DNA from: Neoechinorhynchus agilis
Lineage: Eukaryota; Acanthocephala
NCBI GenBank assembly: GCA_051530055.1
Contig: CM121341.1
Span: 11,160,001 to 11,224,000 of the forward strand
DNA length: 64,000 nt
Reading direction: 5' to 3'
This document shows, one piece after another, positions 46,771 through 57,909 of the stretch. The notes under the pieces are model-generated. The model did no database searches and was not told the DNA's origin. It worked only from the letters and a program-made list of their open reading frames with translations. The stretch's first letter is position 1. Every line of letters starts with the position of its first letter. Made by a program: the position numbers and the translations under genes.

Positions 46771-49350
46771 TCAATATTTTTGTCTATAGCAATTTTCTTT
46801 TCTGATCGCTCCCGAAGCCGACATTGTATCGGCTAACGTTAGTTTGGCTCCAAGACTCGTTAGGTCAGGCAGGGGTGGGAAACCAGCAGTGACCGAAGTT
46901 GTCATTTCATCGGACATACTAGAAGACGATTGTGATCTCAAATCAACACTGGCTGCTTTGATGATTCTCGTGTCTTTGAGCAGTCTAACCGGTGAAGAGA
47001 TTGAAGTAGGAGTTGTGTTAATATGTGGCGAAAGTGTGTGCTTGTTAGACCGGAGCCATTTTGGTGTAAGGGAGAGTTTCTTCTTTGTGTGTTGTTGACT
47101 GCAACTTGTGGGTAGTATCCGCACGGAAGCGGTTTTGGTTTTGTGGGCTAGATCATCGCTACCCTCCGAAAAATCATCATCTTCCAATTCCTTACCAATA
47201 AAGGAATTCGCTTGAGAAGTAATGATAGATCTCGTTAAAGGTGCACTATTGCACGAGTAGCTCGATTCAGACATGGACTCATTAGAATAGTCAATCGGGT
47301 TTGAATTTATCATCGAATTTCGGTTTCGACTCGTCGATCTGGAACTTAGTCGTTCATCAAGCGCTCTCATAACCTCATCGTAGAAAGACGGACCGAAATC
47401 AATGAACGAATCTTCCTGTGTAGAGCTTGATTTGTTTTCGTGAGTGGAAACCTGTATACTGACCATTGAACAAATCGAATTGTTCTTATCGGTACTACTG
47501 CAAAAAGAAGGACTTATCTTACCGGCCAAGGACTCTCTCTTGCTTTTCACGCGCATTGAGTCGTTTCTGCAATCTAGTTTAGCCAAGGAAATTTTCTTTT
47601 ATAGGTTGAACGTGAAACAAAAACGATTGGCAAAAAACGGCACTTAACACAAAACATGGCGAGACGGAGTAAATCAAAGAACTTGGTTCTTTGTGGACTT
47701 GTAAGGATTCCTCCTAGAGAGAGGTAATGTCGAATATTCATGTCTCGACGTTCTTTATTTCCCGCTGATACCGAGCATATTGTTCTCGCTATATATAAAT
47801 ACTTTCGACAGATCACTTTTTCATTCCAAACCTGTCGTGATCTTCAAATAAGAAATCTTCTAGCTGTCACTTAGTTTCAAATGCCACGGGGGAGGGCACG
47901 ATTAGAGAGCACGATGAGGGCTCTAAATCGAATGTCACGACGACACAGAAGCAATTATTCCTGGTACCTCGGTCCACATTCGTGTTAGGATGATCGTCTA
48001 CTTATTTCTTTATACCTAATGGTCGCGAGGGAAAATACGACGGCTTATGTGTCCTAAAATCCTAGCAAATGCCGTATGACTTTTAGTCTACTGGATGCTA
48101 ACGAAATGTGCAACGATTATACACTCAATGTATGTTTGATGAATTTACAATAAGATCCGAGTACTTTCCGCAAGGGGTATTTGAAGGTAACAAGGGTTAA
48201 ATAGGCTCGACGTCCTTAATCATTAGAAATTTGCACTGGAAGATCCGAACACTGTTAGGACCTTATACGTGAAGCTTAATGCTACAACAAGGGAGGTTGG
48301 TGATTATTTAAACTTCAAAATGTTTGCGCAACTAGCTAATTTATCTGCAAAGAATTTGGAGGCGGAACCGTTGATAAAGACCAGTACAAACATCTCAGCT
48401 GACTTTTCAACCGCTTTATTGAACTCGCCAAGCCTCTGCTTTTCTATTTTCGATATATTTAAATTTTCCGAGTTACGCCAATAAAACAATTTTTTAAATT
48501 TAAGTTTGATGTTAGTACATAGTAAAATTGCAGATAATTTATGCCTAAATTTTTACGCATATCGATAAAAAATTAATAAAGTATCACCGTAAACATATTC
48601 ATTTCGGAACAAATGAAGTTTGTGAACGTTAAAAAATAAAGAAGATTGAAGTTAATTTATATTATACACGGGGGAATAAGCTTTACAATAAGGACAAGCG
48701 AAGTGTTGACAAAAGTTTTAAAAAAACGATATTTCGAGATTTTGTGGTGGCAATTCCCTGTACATTTTCAAAAACGTATAAGCTTAGGAGACAATAGAAT
48801 TGTTCCAATAAGACGTGGTTTTATAAACACATCGATAACTTTATATGAATAGGACCTACCTTTGATTGAAGCAAGCATGGTACCACCAAGATGACTGAGA
48901 TCTCCGAATGTGTCACCTAAGGGACAGTGAGAGATGCAGAAACCCAAAGTATCTCCACCTGTGACTCCGACATGCAAAGTATGGACTACGTTTCCATTCG
49001 GTAGACTGATCATATCTTTTGATAGATTATTTTTAGGTGTGCCCAGGGTACGACCCTTTATATCTCCACCAGCGCCACCCATCAACGCAGAATCTAGAAA
49101 TAGGCAAGTGCAAGAATGACCGAGTATAGTCATTATATGGACGTTATCTTGGTTGGAAAATCTTTTCTTCTCTTGGAGCAATATCTACTTCCACTACTCT
49201 TTTTTCATAGACCCGATACCGGGACTATTGCGCAATCAGACAACTTTAAGCTGTCATGCATCGTCAAATATTTTTATTCACTTACCTCTAAAGTTAATGA
49301 AATCCTTTGAAATTCGGCGTATCTTCTCCAAAATCACTTTGTCGTTTTCA
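46771..49350 (-). CDS. CDC42EP: Borg-like Cdc42 effector (CDC42EP family)
   Basis: Exons 49350-49286, 49093-48860 and 47573-46771 join in frame (donors GTAAGT and GTAGGT; acceptors CTATAG, TTTCTAG and AACTAG). The middle exon has LSKDMISLPNGNVVHTLHVG, a textbook CRIB motif with Borg-type lead-in, then GDTFGDLSHLGG. The last exon has FIDFGPSFYDEVMRALDE, matching the Borg homology domain (LDLGPSLLDEVL). Borg/CEP proteins bind GTP-Cdc42 and organise septins and actin. The remainder is Ser/Thr-rich and disordered. The start codon lies upstream of 49350 and was not found. Intron 2 is about 1.3 kb, long for this window, and shows no other gene. Confidence 0.85.
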
Positions 49351-50572
49351 CTATAGAAAAAAAAGTGATCGATTTATTCGTTCTGTGTCGGTGTGCTTGG
49401 TGGTTATGGGTGCGCAAGTCACTTATAGTAGCACTAATATTTGCACATATTAGAAACGTTGCGACAAAGCACCGGAATGATAGTGAAGGAAAACCGGGCA
49501 CTTAGCGTGTCAAGGACGAACCTTTTGTCATCTTCGATGGCGTTCGGAATTGTCTTTTTTTTCCGGTGAAGGCTGAGCCATTTTTGATTGGATATTTCCA
49601 TCTTATGCTGGAGCTGTTTCTGTCAAAAAAGAAAAGGAGGTGAAGCAGTTCGTTGACCCCTGGTGTTGAGGTAACCACTTGGAAGGGTGCAACTAAACGT
49701 AAATGCACTAAAAACCACTGAGAATTAGTCTTTTGGGTTATGTAGACATATAGAGAAAAATGTAGACCAATCATGCAATCAAATGAGCCTAGCCAAATGG
49801 TGTTCTCACGCTCGTTTGGGATTTGTTCTGTAATATAGTCAATGATGCAAATACTATCGAATCAGACTAATACAGTACGGAAAGGCATTGACTCTTCTCA
49901 GGGATAAGTTATACTTTTGATTTGATTAAGAACGCGATAGAGTGTTCGTAAGAAAGGAAGCATAACGGGTACATTTGCCTGGACGTGGCTAGACTGGTCA
50001 CGAAAAAGTATTGAATTTCCCGGTAAGTGCACTATGATAAACGGACGTGCTGTCGATTACAGACCGCTCACACTAAATATGATTTTTCTCCTCTCAATTA
50101 TTAATGGCTTCGATTCAACGATTAGTTTTCTAATTTGAAGAAAATATTATCGCATTATATTTCCTTCAAATAAGGCGTACTTAATCACATTTACAGCAAC
50201 TAACGGCTTTTTCAGGCAGCTCGGTGCCGACCACTCGTAAAGTGTTCTCTAAGGAACATAAAAACTTATTTTCAACAGCCGGCGAACGGAACATGGGCAA
50301 TATCAAGGCTTTCTAAACATTTTAAGTGAACGAAACGAATTTGTAAGATTAATTTAATTGCGTATCTATTTAGCACTCTTTAAGACTGCATTTAGATTTG
50401 TCCACATTAGCGCAGATCACTTTGACGTGCTTAATCCAATCAATCTTCTATGCGTTTTCGAGACCACTTAAGCTCATCTCATTAACTGAAAGACAATTTT
50501 TCCGATTTGCGAGAATATTCAAAGCAGTAAATCGTACGTATGAAATGACCTAACTGTTGAACAACCAAACTA
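49351..50572. other. Intergenic; no gene seen
   Basis: It probably contains the promoter and 5' exon of the Borg-like gene (minus strand), which I could not place. The 90-codon minus frame at 49502-49774 has no recognisable domain. Confidence 0.35.
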
Positions 50573-50920
50573 TGCAAATATTTTAGGACTTTATTAAAAT
50601 AAAGTAAGTTTCAGCGTTTTATGTAACCTACCCATTGTTCTATTAATTATCTTGTGAGTTTTTAAACTTTTGCAATTTTTCAAAAGAAATTAATTACTTT
50701 AAACAGTGAAGGTGTGAAGGTCTGCGAAATGTTTGCTATCAAGAGTTGCAAATATTTTAGGACTTTATTAAAATAAAGTAAGTTTCAGCGTTTTATGTAA
50801 CCTACCCATTGTTCTATTAATTATCTTGTGAGTTTTTAAACTTTTGCAATTTTTCAAAAAAAATTAATTACTTTAAACAGTGAAGGTGTGAAGGTCTGCG
50901 AAATGTTTGCTATCAAGAGT
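50573..50920 (+). repeat. Near-identical 174-bp tandem duplication
   Basis: The segment 50573-50746 is repeated at 50747-50920; I see a single difference (AAAAGAAATT against AAAAAAAATT). Such identity indicates a very recent event or an assembly artefact. The second copy overlaps the end of a minus-strand coding-like frame with a GTAATT donor, so that donor context exists twice. Confidence 0.95.
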
Positions 50921-51868
50921 ATCTCATCATATTCCGGATCCAAAGAGATTAGATTCGATCTTTCAATAATCGGCCTAAAGTTTCTACAAACAAGATAGTG
51001 CTTAAATGCAATGAAAACCGGTAATTGGGCGTAAAGAGTGTATCCGTTTCGAGAAGGTGTTTCCCTGTCGTGTCGGCTCATTAAAAAAACATTCAAATGG
51101 GCTCTTGATATGCCAAAGTTTCATGTGGACTATTTTATTTACGGGTCACTGTGAGTCATGTTGAATCCCGTGCTCTCTTGCGAAAAAGAACTTCAAAATA
51201 AAGTAAATTTTGTCTAAAATTTCTAATACGATGAACTCCCCTTATCATTAAGTAATATCAATGAAGGCTTAACTTCTCCAAAAACAAAAACGGAATATCT
51301 CGCATTCTCTCGATGGAATACTCTAGGGTCAGTCGAGTGTTCCGTGAGGCGAATACACAGAATCAATGAAGACCACCAAAATTCTCCGTACTATAAAAGG
51401 CTCGCTCTTGGAAATGCCTCTTTTATAAATTCAAAAAGTTGCGTTCGTCTTCTTAAATAGATTTTTCGGTCCGACCACCATACATTATTTTGACATGAAC
51501 TTCAAGTCATGCCGTAATTTACTATAGCACTGCATACGAGAGATCTTTAAATGGGAGACCTACTTTGCGTCGTTCATAAAGTTCATTAAGAAAAACCAGC
51601 AGTTGTGTAATATCCATTTGAAAGTCTGATGTCGGAACTGACTGGTCTGTGTTTCGGGTTCTCTTAACAACTCGCATTGATCTAGTAGTTACCTTTGCCC
51701 ATTAGCATTATAGGTGCCTCCATGTCGGAGACCTTAATAACACCTCCAGTCTCAAAGCACTCTTGTATAACTACTGACTTTATCGCCGAAATAGGAAAGC
51801 CAATCGTGCAAACCAAGTGCAAATGTCATTTTGGTTTAAGGTCAGACATGTTTGTAGAGGAATGGGAT
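50878..51868 (-). pseudogene. Coding-like pieces, unidentified gene or pseudogene
   Basis: On the minus strand several stretches look coding: about 51868-51690 (FPISAIKSVVIQECFETGG, SDMEAPIMLMG), 51660-51530 (SMRVVKRTRNTDQ, MDITQLLVFLNELYERRK), 51500-51405 (WWSDRKIYLRRRTQLFEFIK) and 51096-50878 (NGYTLYAQLPVFIAFKHYL, RPIIERSNLI, PEYDEILLI). The first two are one base out of frame with no intron between them, and the third cannot be joined cleanly. I do not recognise the family. It is either a gene with assembly errors or a decaying pseudogene. Confidence 0.35.
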
Positions 51869-51950
51869 CGAGAGTCGTGAGGGTGAATGCTGATTACTTG
51901 CTAATGTCAAAAACGAGAATGGGTTTAATACTAGGATTGGAAAGTGGGTA

Positions 51951-53672
51951 GCGAACTAGGACTGGAAAGTGAGTACTTTAGAACGAAGAAAATCGTTAAA
52001 AAATAGGAAAATATTTCTTTTGTTCGTATGATTTATCATTATATGACATAAAGACCTTATCGAATGTCCGCCTCGAAATTTATAAAAACTTATTTTAGCG
52101 ACCGATTCAGTGCTGAAAGCTACTCGAGATACTTTAAACATTCGGTTCTTAATTCTAAACAAAAAGAAATAGTAACATAGAAATGTATAAATTTTTTGAT
52201 GCAATGTGCGATTTGGCATAAAAATTCCAAGATAATTTGCGAACTAGGATTGGAAAGTGAGTACCTTAGAACGACGAAAATCGTTCAAAAGTAGGAATAT
52301 ATCTTTTTCGGCCGTATGATTTATCATTATATGACATATAGACCTCATCGAATGTCCTCGAAATTTATAAAGATTTATTTTAGCGACCGAATCAGTGCTG
52401 AAAGCTACTCGAGATACTTTAAATATTCGGTTCTCAATTCTAAACAAAAAGAAATAATAAAATAGAAATGTATACATTTGTAAATGGAATGTGCGATTTG
52501 GCATAAAAACTCCAAGACAATTTGTGAACTAGAATTGGAAAGTGAGTACTTTTAAACGAAGAAATTCGTTTAAAATTAGGAATATATCTATTTTGTTCGT
52601 ATAATTTATCGGTATATGACATATAGACCTTATCGAATGTCCGTTTCAAAATTTATGAAGATTTATTTTGGCGACCGATTCAGTGCTGAAAGCGACTCGA
52701 GATACTTTAAACATTCGGTTCTTAATTCTAAACAAAAAGAAATGGTAACATAGAAATGTATAAATTTTTTAATGCAATGTGCGATTTGGCATAAAAATTC
52801 CAAGATAATTTGCGAACTAGAATTGGAAATTGAATACTTTAGAACGAAGAAAATCGTTCAAAAGTAGGAATATATCATTTTTGCTCGTATGATTTATCAT
52901 TATATGACATATAGACTTTATCGAATGTCTTTCTCGAAATTTATAAAGATTTATTTTAGCGACCGATTGAGTGTTGAAAGCTTTTGAAGAAAATTTAAAT
53001 ATTCGGTTCTCAATTCTAAACAAAATAAATGGTAACACAGAAATGCATAAATTTGTTGATGCAATGTGCGATTTGGCATAAAAATTCCAAGATAATTTGC
53101 GAACTAGAATTGGAAATTGAATACTTTAGAACGAAGAAAATCGTTCAAAAGTAGGAATATATTATTTTTGCTCGTATGATTTATCATTATATGACATATA
53201 GACTTTATCGAATGTCTTTCTCGAAATTTATAAAGATTTATTTTAGCGACCGATTGAGTGTTGAAAGCTTTTGAAGAAAATTTAAATATTCGGTTCGCAA
53301 TTCTAAACAAAATAAATGGTAACATAGAAATGCATAAATTTGTTAATGCAATGTGCGATTTGGCATAAAAATTCCAAGATAATTTGCGAACTAGGACTGG
53401 AAAGTGAGTACTTTAGAACGAAGAAAATCGTTCAAAAGTAGGAATACATCTTTTTCGTTCGTATGATTTGTCATTATATGACATATAGACGTTATCGAAT
53501 GTCTTTCTCGAAATTTATAGATTCATTTTAGCGACCGATTGGGTGTTGAAAGCTACTCGAGATACTTTAAACATTCGGTTCTAAATTCTCAAAAAAAAGA
53601 ATTGGTAACATATAAACGTGTAAATTTGTTGAAGGTGTTTTTTAATTGGGGATAAAGATTCCACGGTAATTG
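51951..53672 (+). repeat. Six-copy 287-bp satellite
   Basis: Units start at 51951, 52239, 52524, 52812, 53099 and 53386 (spacing 285-288 bp) with GCGAACTAGGA or a variant. Copies four and five are the most alike. Each carries TATGACATA, TTATTTTAGCGACCGATT and ATGTGCGATTTGGCATAAA. On the minus strand four of six copies keep an open frame of 73-87 codons in the same register, with shared RIENRIFKVS-like and MINHT-like stretches. I judge the frame conservation a consequence of high copy similarity, not proof of a protein. Confidence 0.95.
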
Positions 53673-53700
53673 TTATTGTTCAATTTAATAAGGAAAAGTT

Positions 53701-54036
53701 TTAAAGCGGATAAACTTTGCTCCTCCAGTGTGGATTGCTAAACCACTGTACGAGCATGCCCATGAGCAAGCGAGAGACGCTAGATATTGAATCTATGGCC
53801 TCCAAAATGCGAGTTAAAATTAGAATGCGAAAATGTAAGTTTAGTTTAAACCTCGATAGATGCGAATTGGACAGCATGGTATAGAACGTTTCATGATCAA
53901 ATAAAAAATGAAAAGCGGTCATGAGACGTCTATCTTTCTCTGGATATGCATTATAGCTCCAGAAATCACTATTCAAACCATTAATAAACTGCTGATCCAT
54001 ATAGGTAACCGTGTTTTCATCTCGCCTAACCATCAA
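53701..54036 (-). CDS. Hypothetical protein, 111 aa
   Basis: A complete frame just downstream of the KCNQ gene on the same strand, starting MMVRRDENTVTYMDQQFING and ending in WRSKVYPL. It shows no signal peptide or known domain; the middle is mildly hydrophobic and aromatic. It could be a small gene, an exon of an unseen gene, or chance. The gap to the KCNQ stop is only about 55 bp, so it cannot share that stop-terminated transcript without re-initiation or splicing. Confidence 0.3.
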   Translation of the reverse strand: MMVRRDENTVTYMDQQFINGLNSDFWSYNAYPEKDRRLMTAFHFLFDHETFYTMLSNSHLSRFKLNLHFRILILTRILEAIDSISSVSRLLMGMLVQWFSNPHWRSKVYPL

Positions 54037-54090
54037 CCTTCCTCATCACCTACACGAATAATGCAGTCTTGTTTTTGAAAGTAGTTTTAG

Positions 54091-55817
54091 TCAAATTCTT
54101 ATTCGTTTCATTGCTCCTCGTCCTCCAGTTGGGCTGGGTTGTCTACTTTCTAAACTTTCGATTCGACTATTGATTTCGGCCAGTTTAAGATCTACTCGCG
54201 CAAACCCTTCTCTTATATCCCCAGAGAGAGCAGCCAACTTTCCTAGCATCTCCGAACTGGTTGCGTTTATAATTTTGGCAATTGTGGTAGTTGATCCAGA
54301 GGAGGATGAAGACGAATAGGCCGTCGACATGCTCCCCATTTCGAATGATTGTATGTTCCTATCGATGAACAGACCGGGTGCGTAGATGTGGTTGTGGTGC
54401 CGTCGCCAGGCGTGACTGAACTTTCGCCTTGAAACCGAGTATTTGATAAGGTTGACAAAATAGCTTAGAATCGTAGAATTGTGCTTGCATGTTGTTGCCC
54501 AAGGATCGAAAAGACTTTCTGTAGTCCTAGTAATGGGATGTTGTCCAGCTATAACCAATGCCGGAATAATGCACAATGCACCTACGGACCTCGAAGAAAC
54601 TTTTCTCCCATGAACAGAGAAATCGAACCCAGACGCCCGTTGATGATCCCCTCGATCACTTTCTGATTCGTCATCACAATAAGAAGATCTCGGTTTTTCC
54701 CGTTGTTCCACATAAGTACTTCTTGACTTGCACATACGCCATCTTGTCTGGATTAAAGCCGCGGCCATAGGAAGCAGTTGGTTAAACCTATGCTTTTTCC
54801 GTTCTTCTCTTACTTTCAATGCAAAACCGCTTCCAATTATTCCTGCAGGTAACGCCCACAGAAACACACCAACTATCCCCACTGTGCTTATGATCACTCG
54901 GCCGTGGCTAGTTATCGGAACCTTGTCTCCGTATCCGATGGTCGCCATTGTAATCAGCGTACAATACAGTGCATCGGCCATGCTTCCAAGTTGAGGATTT
55001 GTCCTTTCTGCCATCCATAAAAGATAGGAACCAATGACAAGAACTACGAATGCAAAATATACCGTTGTAATTAGTTCAAAGAGATGTTCATTGAACACAG
55101 AGAGTAGAATGCGCCAACTTGTCACGTACCGATCAAGATGAAATAATCGACCGATTTGAAAAAATCGTAGCCCACGGACTATTAAGAGATTTGCGGCTCG
55201 GTATTGAACACCGTCTGTCTGACTTTGATCGTTTTGAAAAGATCGTTAATGCTGGTGATATTCTTGTTCCCAAGATCATCACATTAACGATCGTCAATGT
55301 TTTCGATCACAGCAACGTAAACGCCGTTAGAATTCACTGGATAAAAGATACATCCAACGAGACTTAGTACAGCCAATAGGTCCAGCATACACAATGGTTT
55401 CGCCATAAAGCGCAGCCGACCCCGACATCCCGAGTATTTTTGTCTACATCCACTTGACCATATTCGTACAATGTACTCAGAGCCAAAATATGCGATCATG
55501 AGTGAATCGATCACGAGTGTATAGGGTTGAAGTGTAAGATCGAGTCTAGGAATCGAACAGAGCCAGGTAAACATGAGACTGAACATTATGACCAAGAGGA
55601 CGGCTACGTTATAGACAAAACATCGCATTCCAGTAGGACGTTCGAGGAACATGTACACGAACGTTTGAACCTCTTCAATACGTCCTTTTGTCGGTACTAA
55701 GACTTCCCGAAGACCGCAGTTCCGCGATGAACATCGTCTGCTTGGTGTATACCAAAAGTGTGATTGAACGTCGTCGAATTGCGCCGAGTTACGAGTTTCA
55801 TTCGAGTCGTTTTGCAT
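54091..55817 (-). CDS. KCNQ: KCNQ-type voltage-gated potassium channel subunit
   Basis: Exons 55817-55289 and 55178-54091 join in frame (GATC|GTTAAT, then TTAATAG) to 538 residues. Order: S1 (FVYNVAVLLVIMFSLMF), S2, S3, S4 with spaced arginines (RGLRFFQIGRLFHLDR), S5, pore TIGYGD in TLITMATIGYGDKVP, S6 with ALPAGI, and calmodulin-binding helix A (AAALIQTRWRM). A helix-B-like stretch follows (FVNLIKYSVSRRKFSHAWR). KCNQ tetramers carry M-type and IKs-like currents and need PIP2. After helix B the usual helix C (PYDVKDVIEQYS-type) is not seen; a Ser-rich linker leads to a C-terminal coiled coil (about residues 495-525). It looks intact as a short KCNQ. Confidence 0.93.
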
Positions 55818-57909
55818 CGTTCATCTACTGAGGGCGGCAGAAGTGGGCCAAGAGGATGCAAAACTCATGTTACGGTGTTTATGAAGGATACACTTTATTA
55901 GTAAGCCCAGAATATTCGTTGAAGCGTTTGAGACATGAGTTGTGGTTGTGAGTATGAGAAGCTGGAAATCCTTGTTTCTTTGTGTCCTCTAAATATCATT
56001 TATCAAATACAGCGTTTGCTAAGTCGCGTGCCATTTATGAGGTTAAAAGCGTGACCAAAAGAAGCCCCAAATGGTGAAATGCGATCCATGTCAAATGTTA
56101 TGTCTCTTGTAGTCCCGCGTTTTCCATTTAGATGAAGCCTAGATCACGATTATCATGTAAATTGCAACTTTCTACAGATTTAATCGTGTTATTTGAAAAT
56201 CTCCTTTATAACTATATGCTAATGAGTGATTTGCCATTTATTGGCCTCGCCAGACAAATCTAGGATATCACTTTTCTGGAACGAATTGCAACAACAGTTC
56301 TTTTCCTTCAGAAATCTTTTTATTATCACATCAGAGCTGCGTTTTGCAAAGCCCAGACGCGACAAGGATAAATACTACGGTCGATTGGAGAAATCGTTCC
56401 TGCTCATATTTTTATGAGTCAAGGTTCAGAGTTTTTCGAGGAACTAAATATCAGCACAGGATAGGAGGAAATTTTCTAAATTGAAACGCCATGTTAAGCG
56501 GACTTTGGTAATCAAAGGATAGGAAAAAACCGTCTATGATACAATTCCAAAGGACATATCTAAAGCAGGTTTAAGAATAGAATTTGTGAGTTTTATTGTA
56601 ACATTTGAAAATCTCCTTAAAATGTAGGAAGTGAAAGACTATATCAATCATGCTGTGATTATAGCAGCAATTCAAAGAAATCAGAACAGGTAAAAAGAAG
56701 ATGATTGGTTTAGATATCCGCCAATGACAGTTCAAGTAAAAAAATGTACAAATAACGTATTTCACATCTCCTGGAAGTCAACAGGCTCTATATGATATAT
56801 AAAAATTCGATAAGTAAATAAAAGTACTGTAAAAAGGCAGAATGAAACTTTGAGGTCACTATTATCGTCGTATAAAAAAAGGTCTGCATTCGTTTGGATT
56901 GAAGATGCTCGATTGCTTCACCCGTACTACTTTTCATTGTGTAAAAATTGAAAAAAAAGCCTATTATTAAGTATTTTTAAAATACAGAATTTTTGAAGAT
57001 AGCACTAAAATAAACGTGAGTTGAGTGTTTCTAATGCGAATTTTTCCATTCCGATTTGCGCAGTTCGATCCACATTGGAAAGCGATCGTTAGGATCCTTA
57101 AGAGAAGTTCAAACGCGATATGCGTTCTTCAAAAACACAAGATCATTTCTGAGGCCTGATTAACATTCAACCACTCTATGTATTCAAAAATTACAGCCGT
57201 ACTAAAGTCTACAAATGAGTTGCTCTAATGCTTAAGATAACGGTAGAAAACTTTCATAGGGACGCCTGCCGTAACTCAAAGTAATAGAGAAAGAGTGCCA
57301 CTTCTTTCGCGCGGTACCAGCAGACAAGGAGCGTCAGACTTCATTCGTTCATTTAAATATTTGAATTTTTAAAAGGGGATTTTTGGAATCAGCGAAATGG
57401 AAACAACATTTATTTTGGCATTTAAAACGTGTACATCTTGCGCTAAACTTTTACTTTTAATTTGAAATGATTTACGACCCTTAGACCTTCTTCAATATAA
57501 TTTAAGTGTAGATTCACAAGGGTGCCACACAAAACTCATTCATGTTATGGCACCCGTAGTCGTCGAAGCATAAAAGATGCAACGGGATGAATCGAGGCAA
57601 CCCGGCTTTCCATTTTTATGCGACTCTCGCGGAAAATGAGATTGTCCCCTGAGACTCTTTCAACCGCGAGAAATATCGATAAAACTCTCTGCTTATCTGG
57701 ATATCGCGTTGAAATATAACTTCTTCGTGTAGTTTTCGACTTCTCATTTTATGGACTGTGACTACCTGATAAATTAACTAAGAAGAACAGGGATTAGATT
57801 ATTAAAGCCAAAATATCCAAAGTCACGCAGGCTGTAAAACATTTGATTTCACTAATGATTTTTAGCGAACCAAAGATTTGCAATCCCATTTTCCCACCCG
57901 TGTCTTTTA
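55818..57909. other. Intergenic; no gene seen
   Basis: AT-rich sequence between the KCNQ start and the 3' end of the membrane-protein gene. Short ORFs at 56226 and 56571 show no domain. The KCNQ promoter is probably near 55830-56100. Confidence 0.4.

Noticed and set aside
46844-47098. Plus-strand ORF within the Borg-like last exon
   Set aside because: Antisense shadow; the minus frame carries the Borg homology domain.
54481-54994. Plus-strand ORFs opposite the KCNQ gene
   Set aside because: They are antisense shadows of a clearly conserved channel and show no domains.
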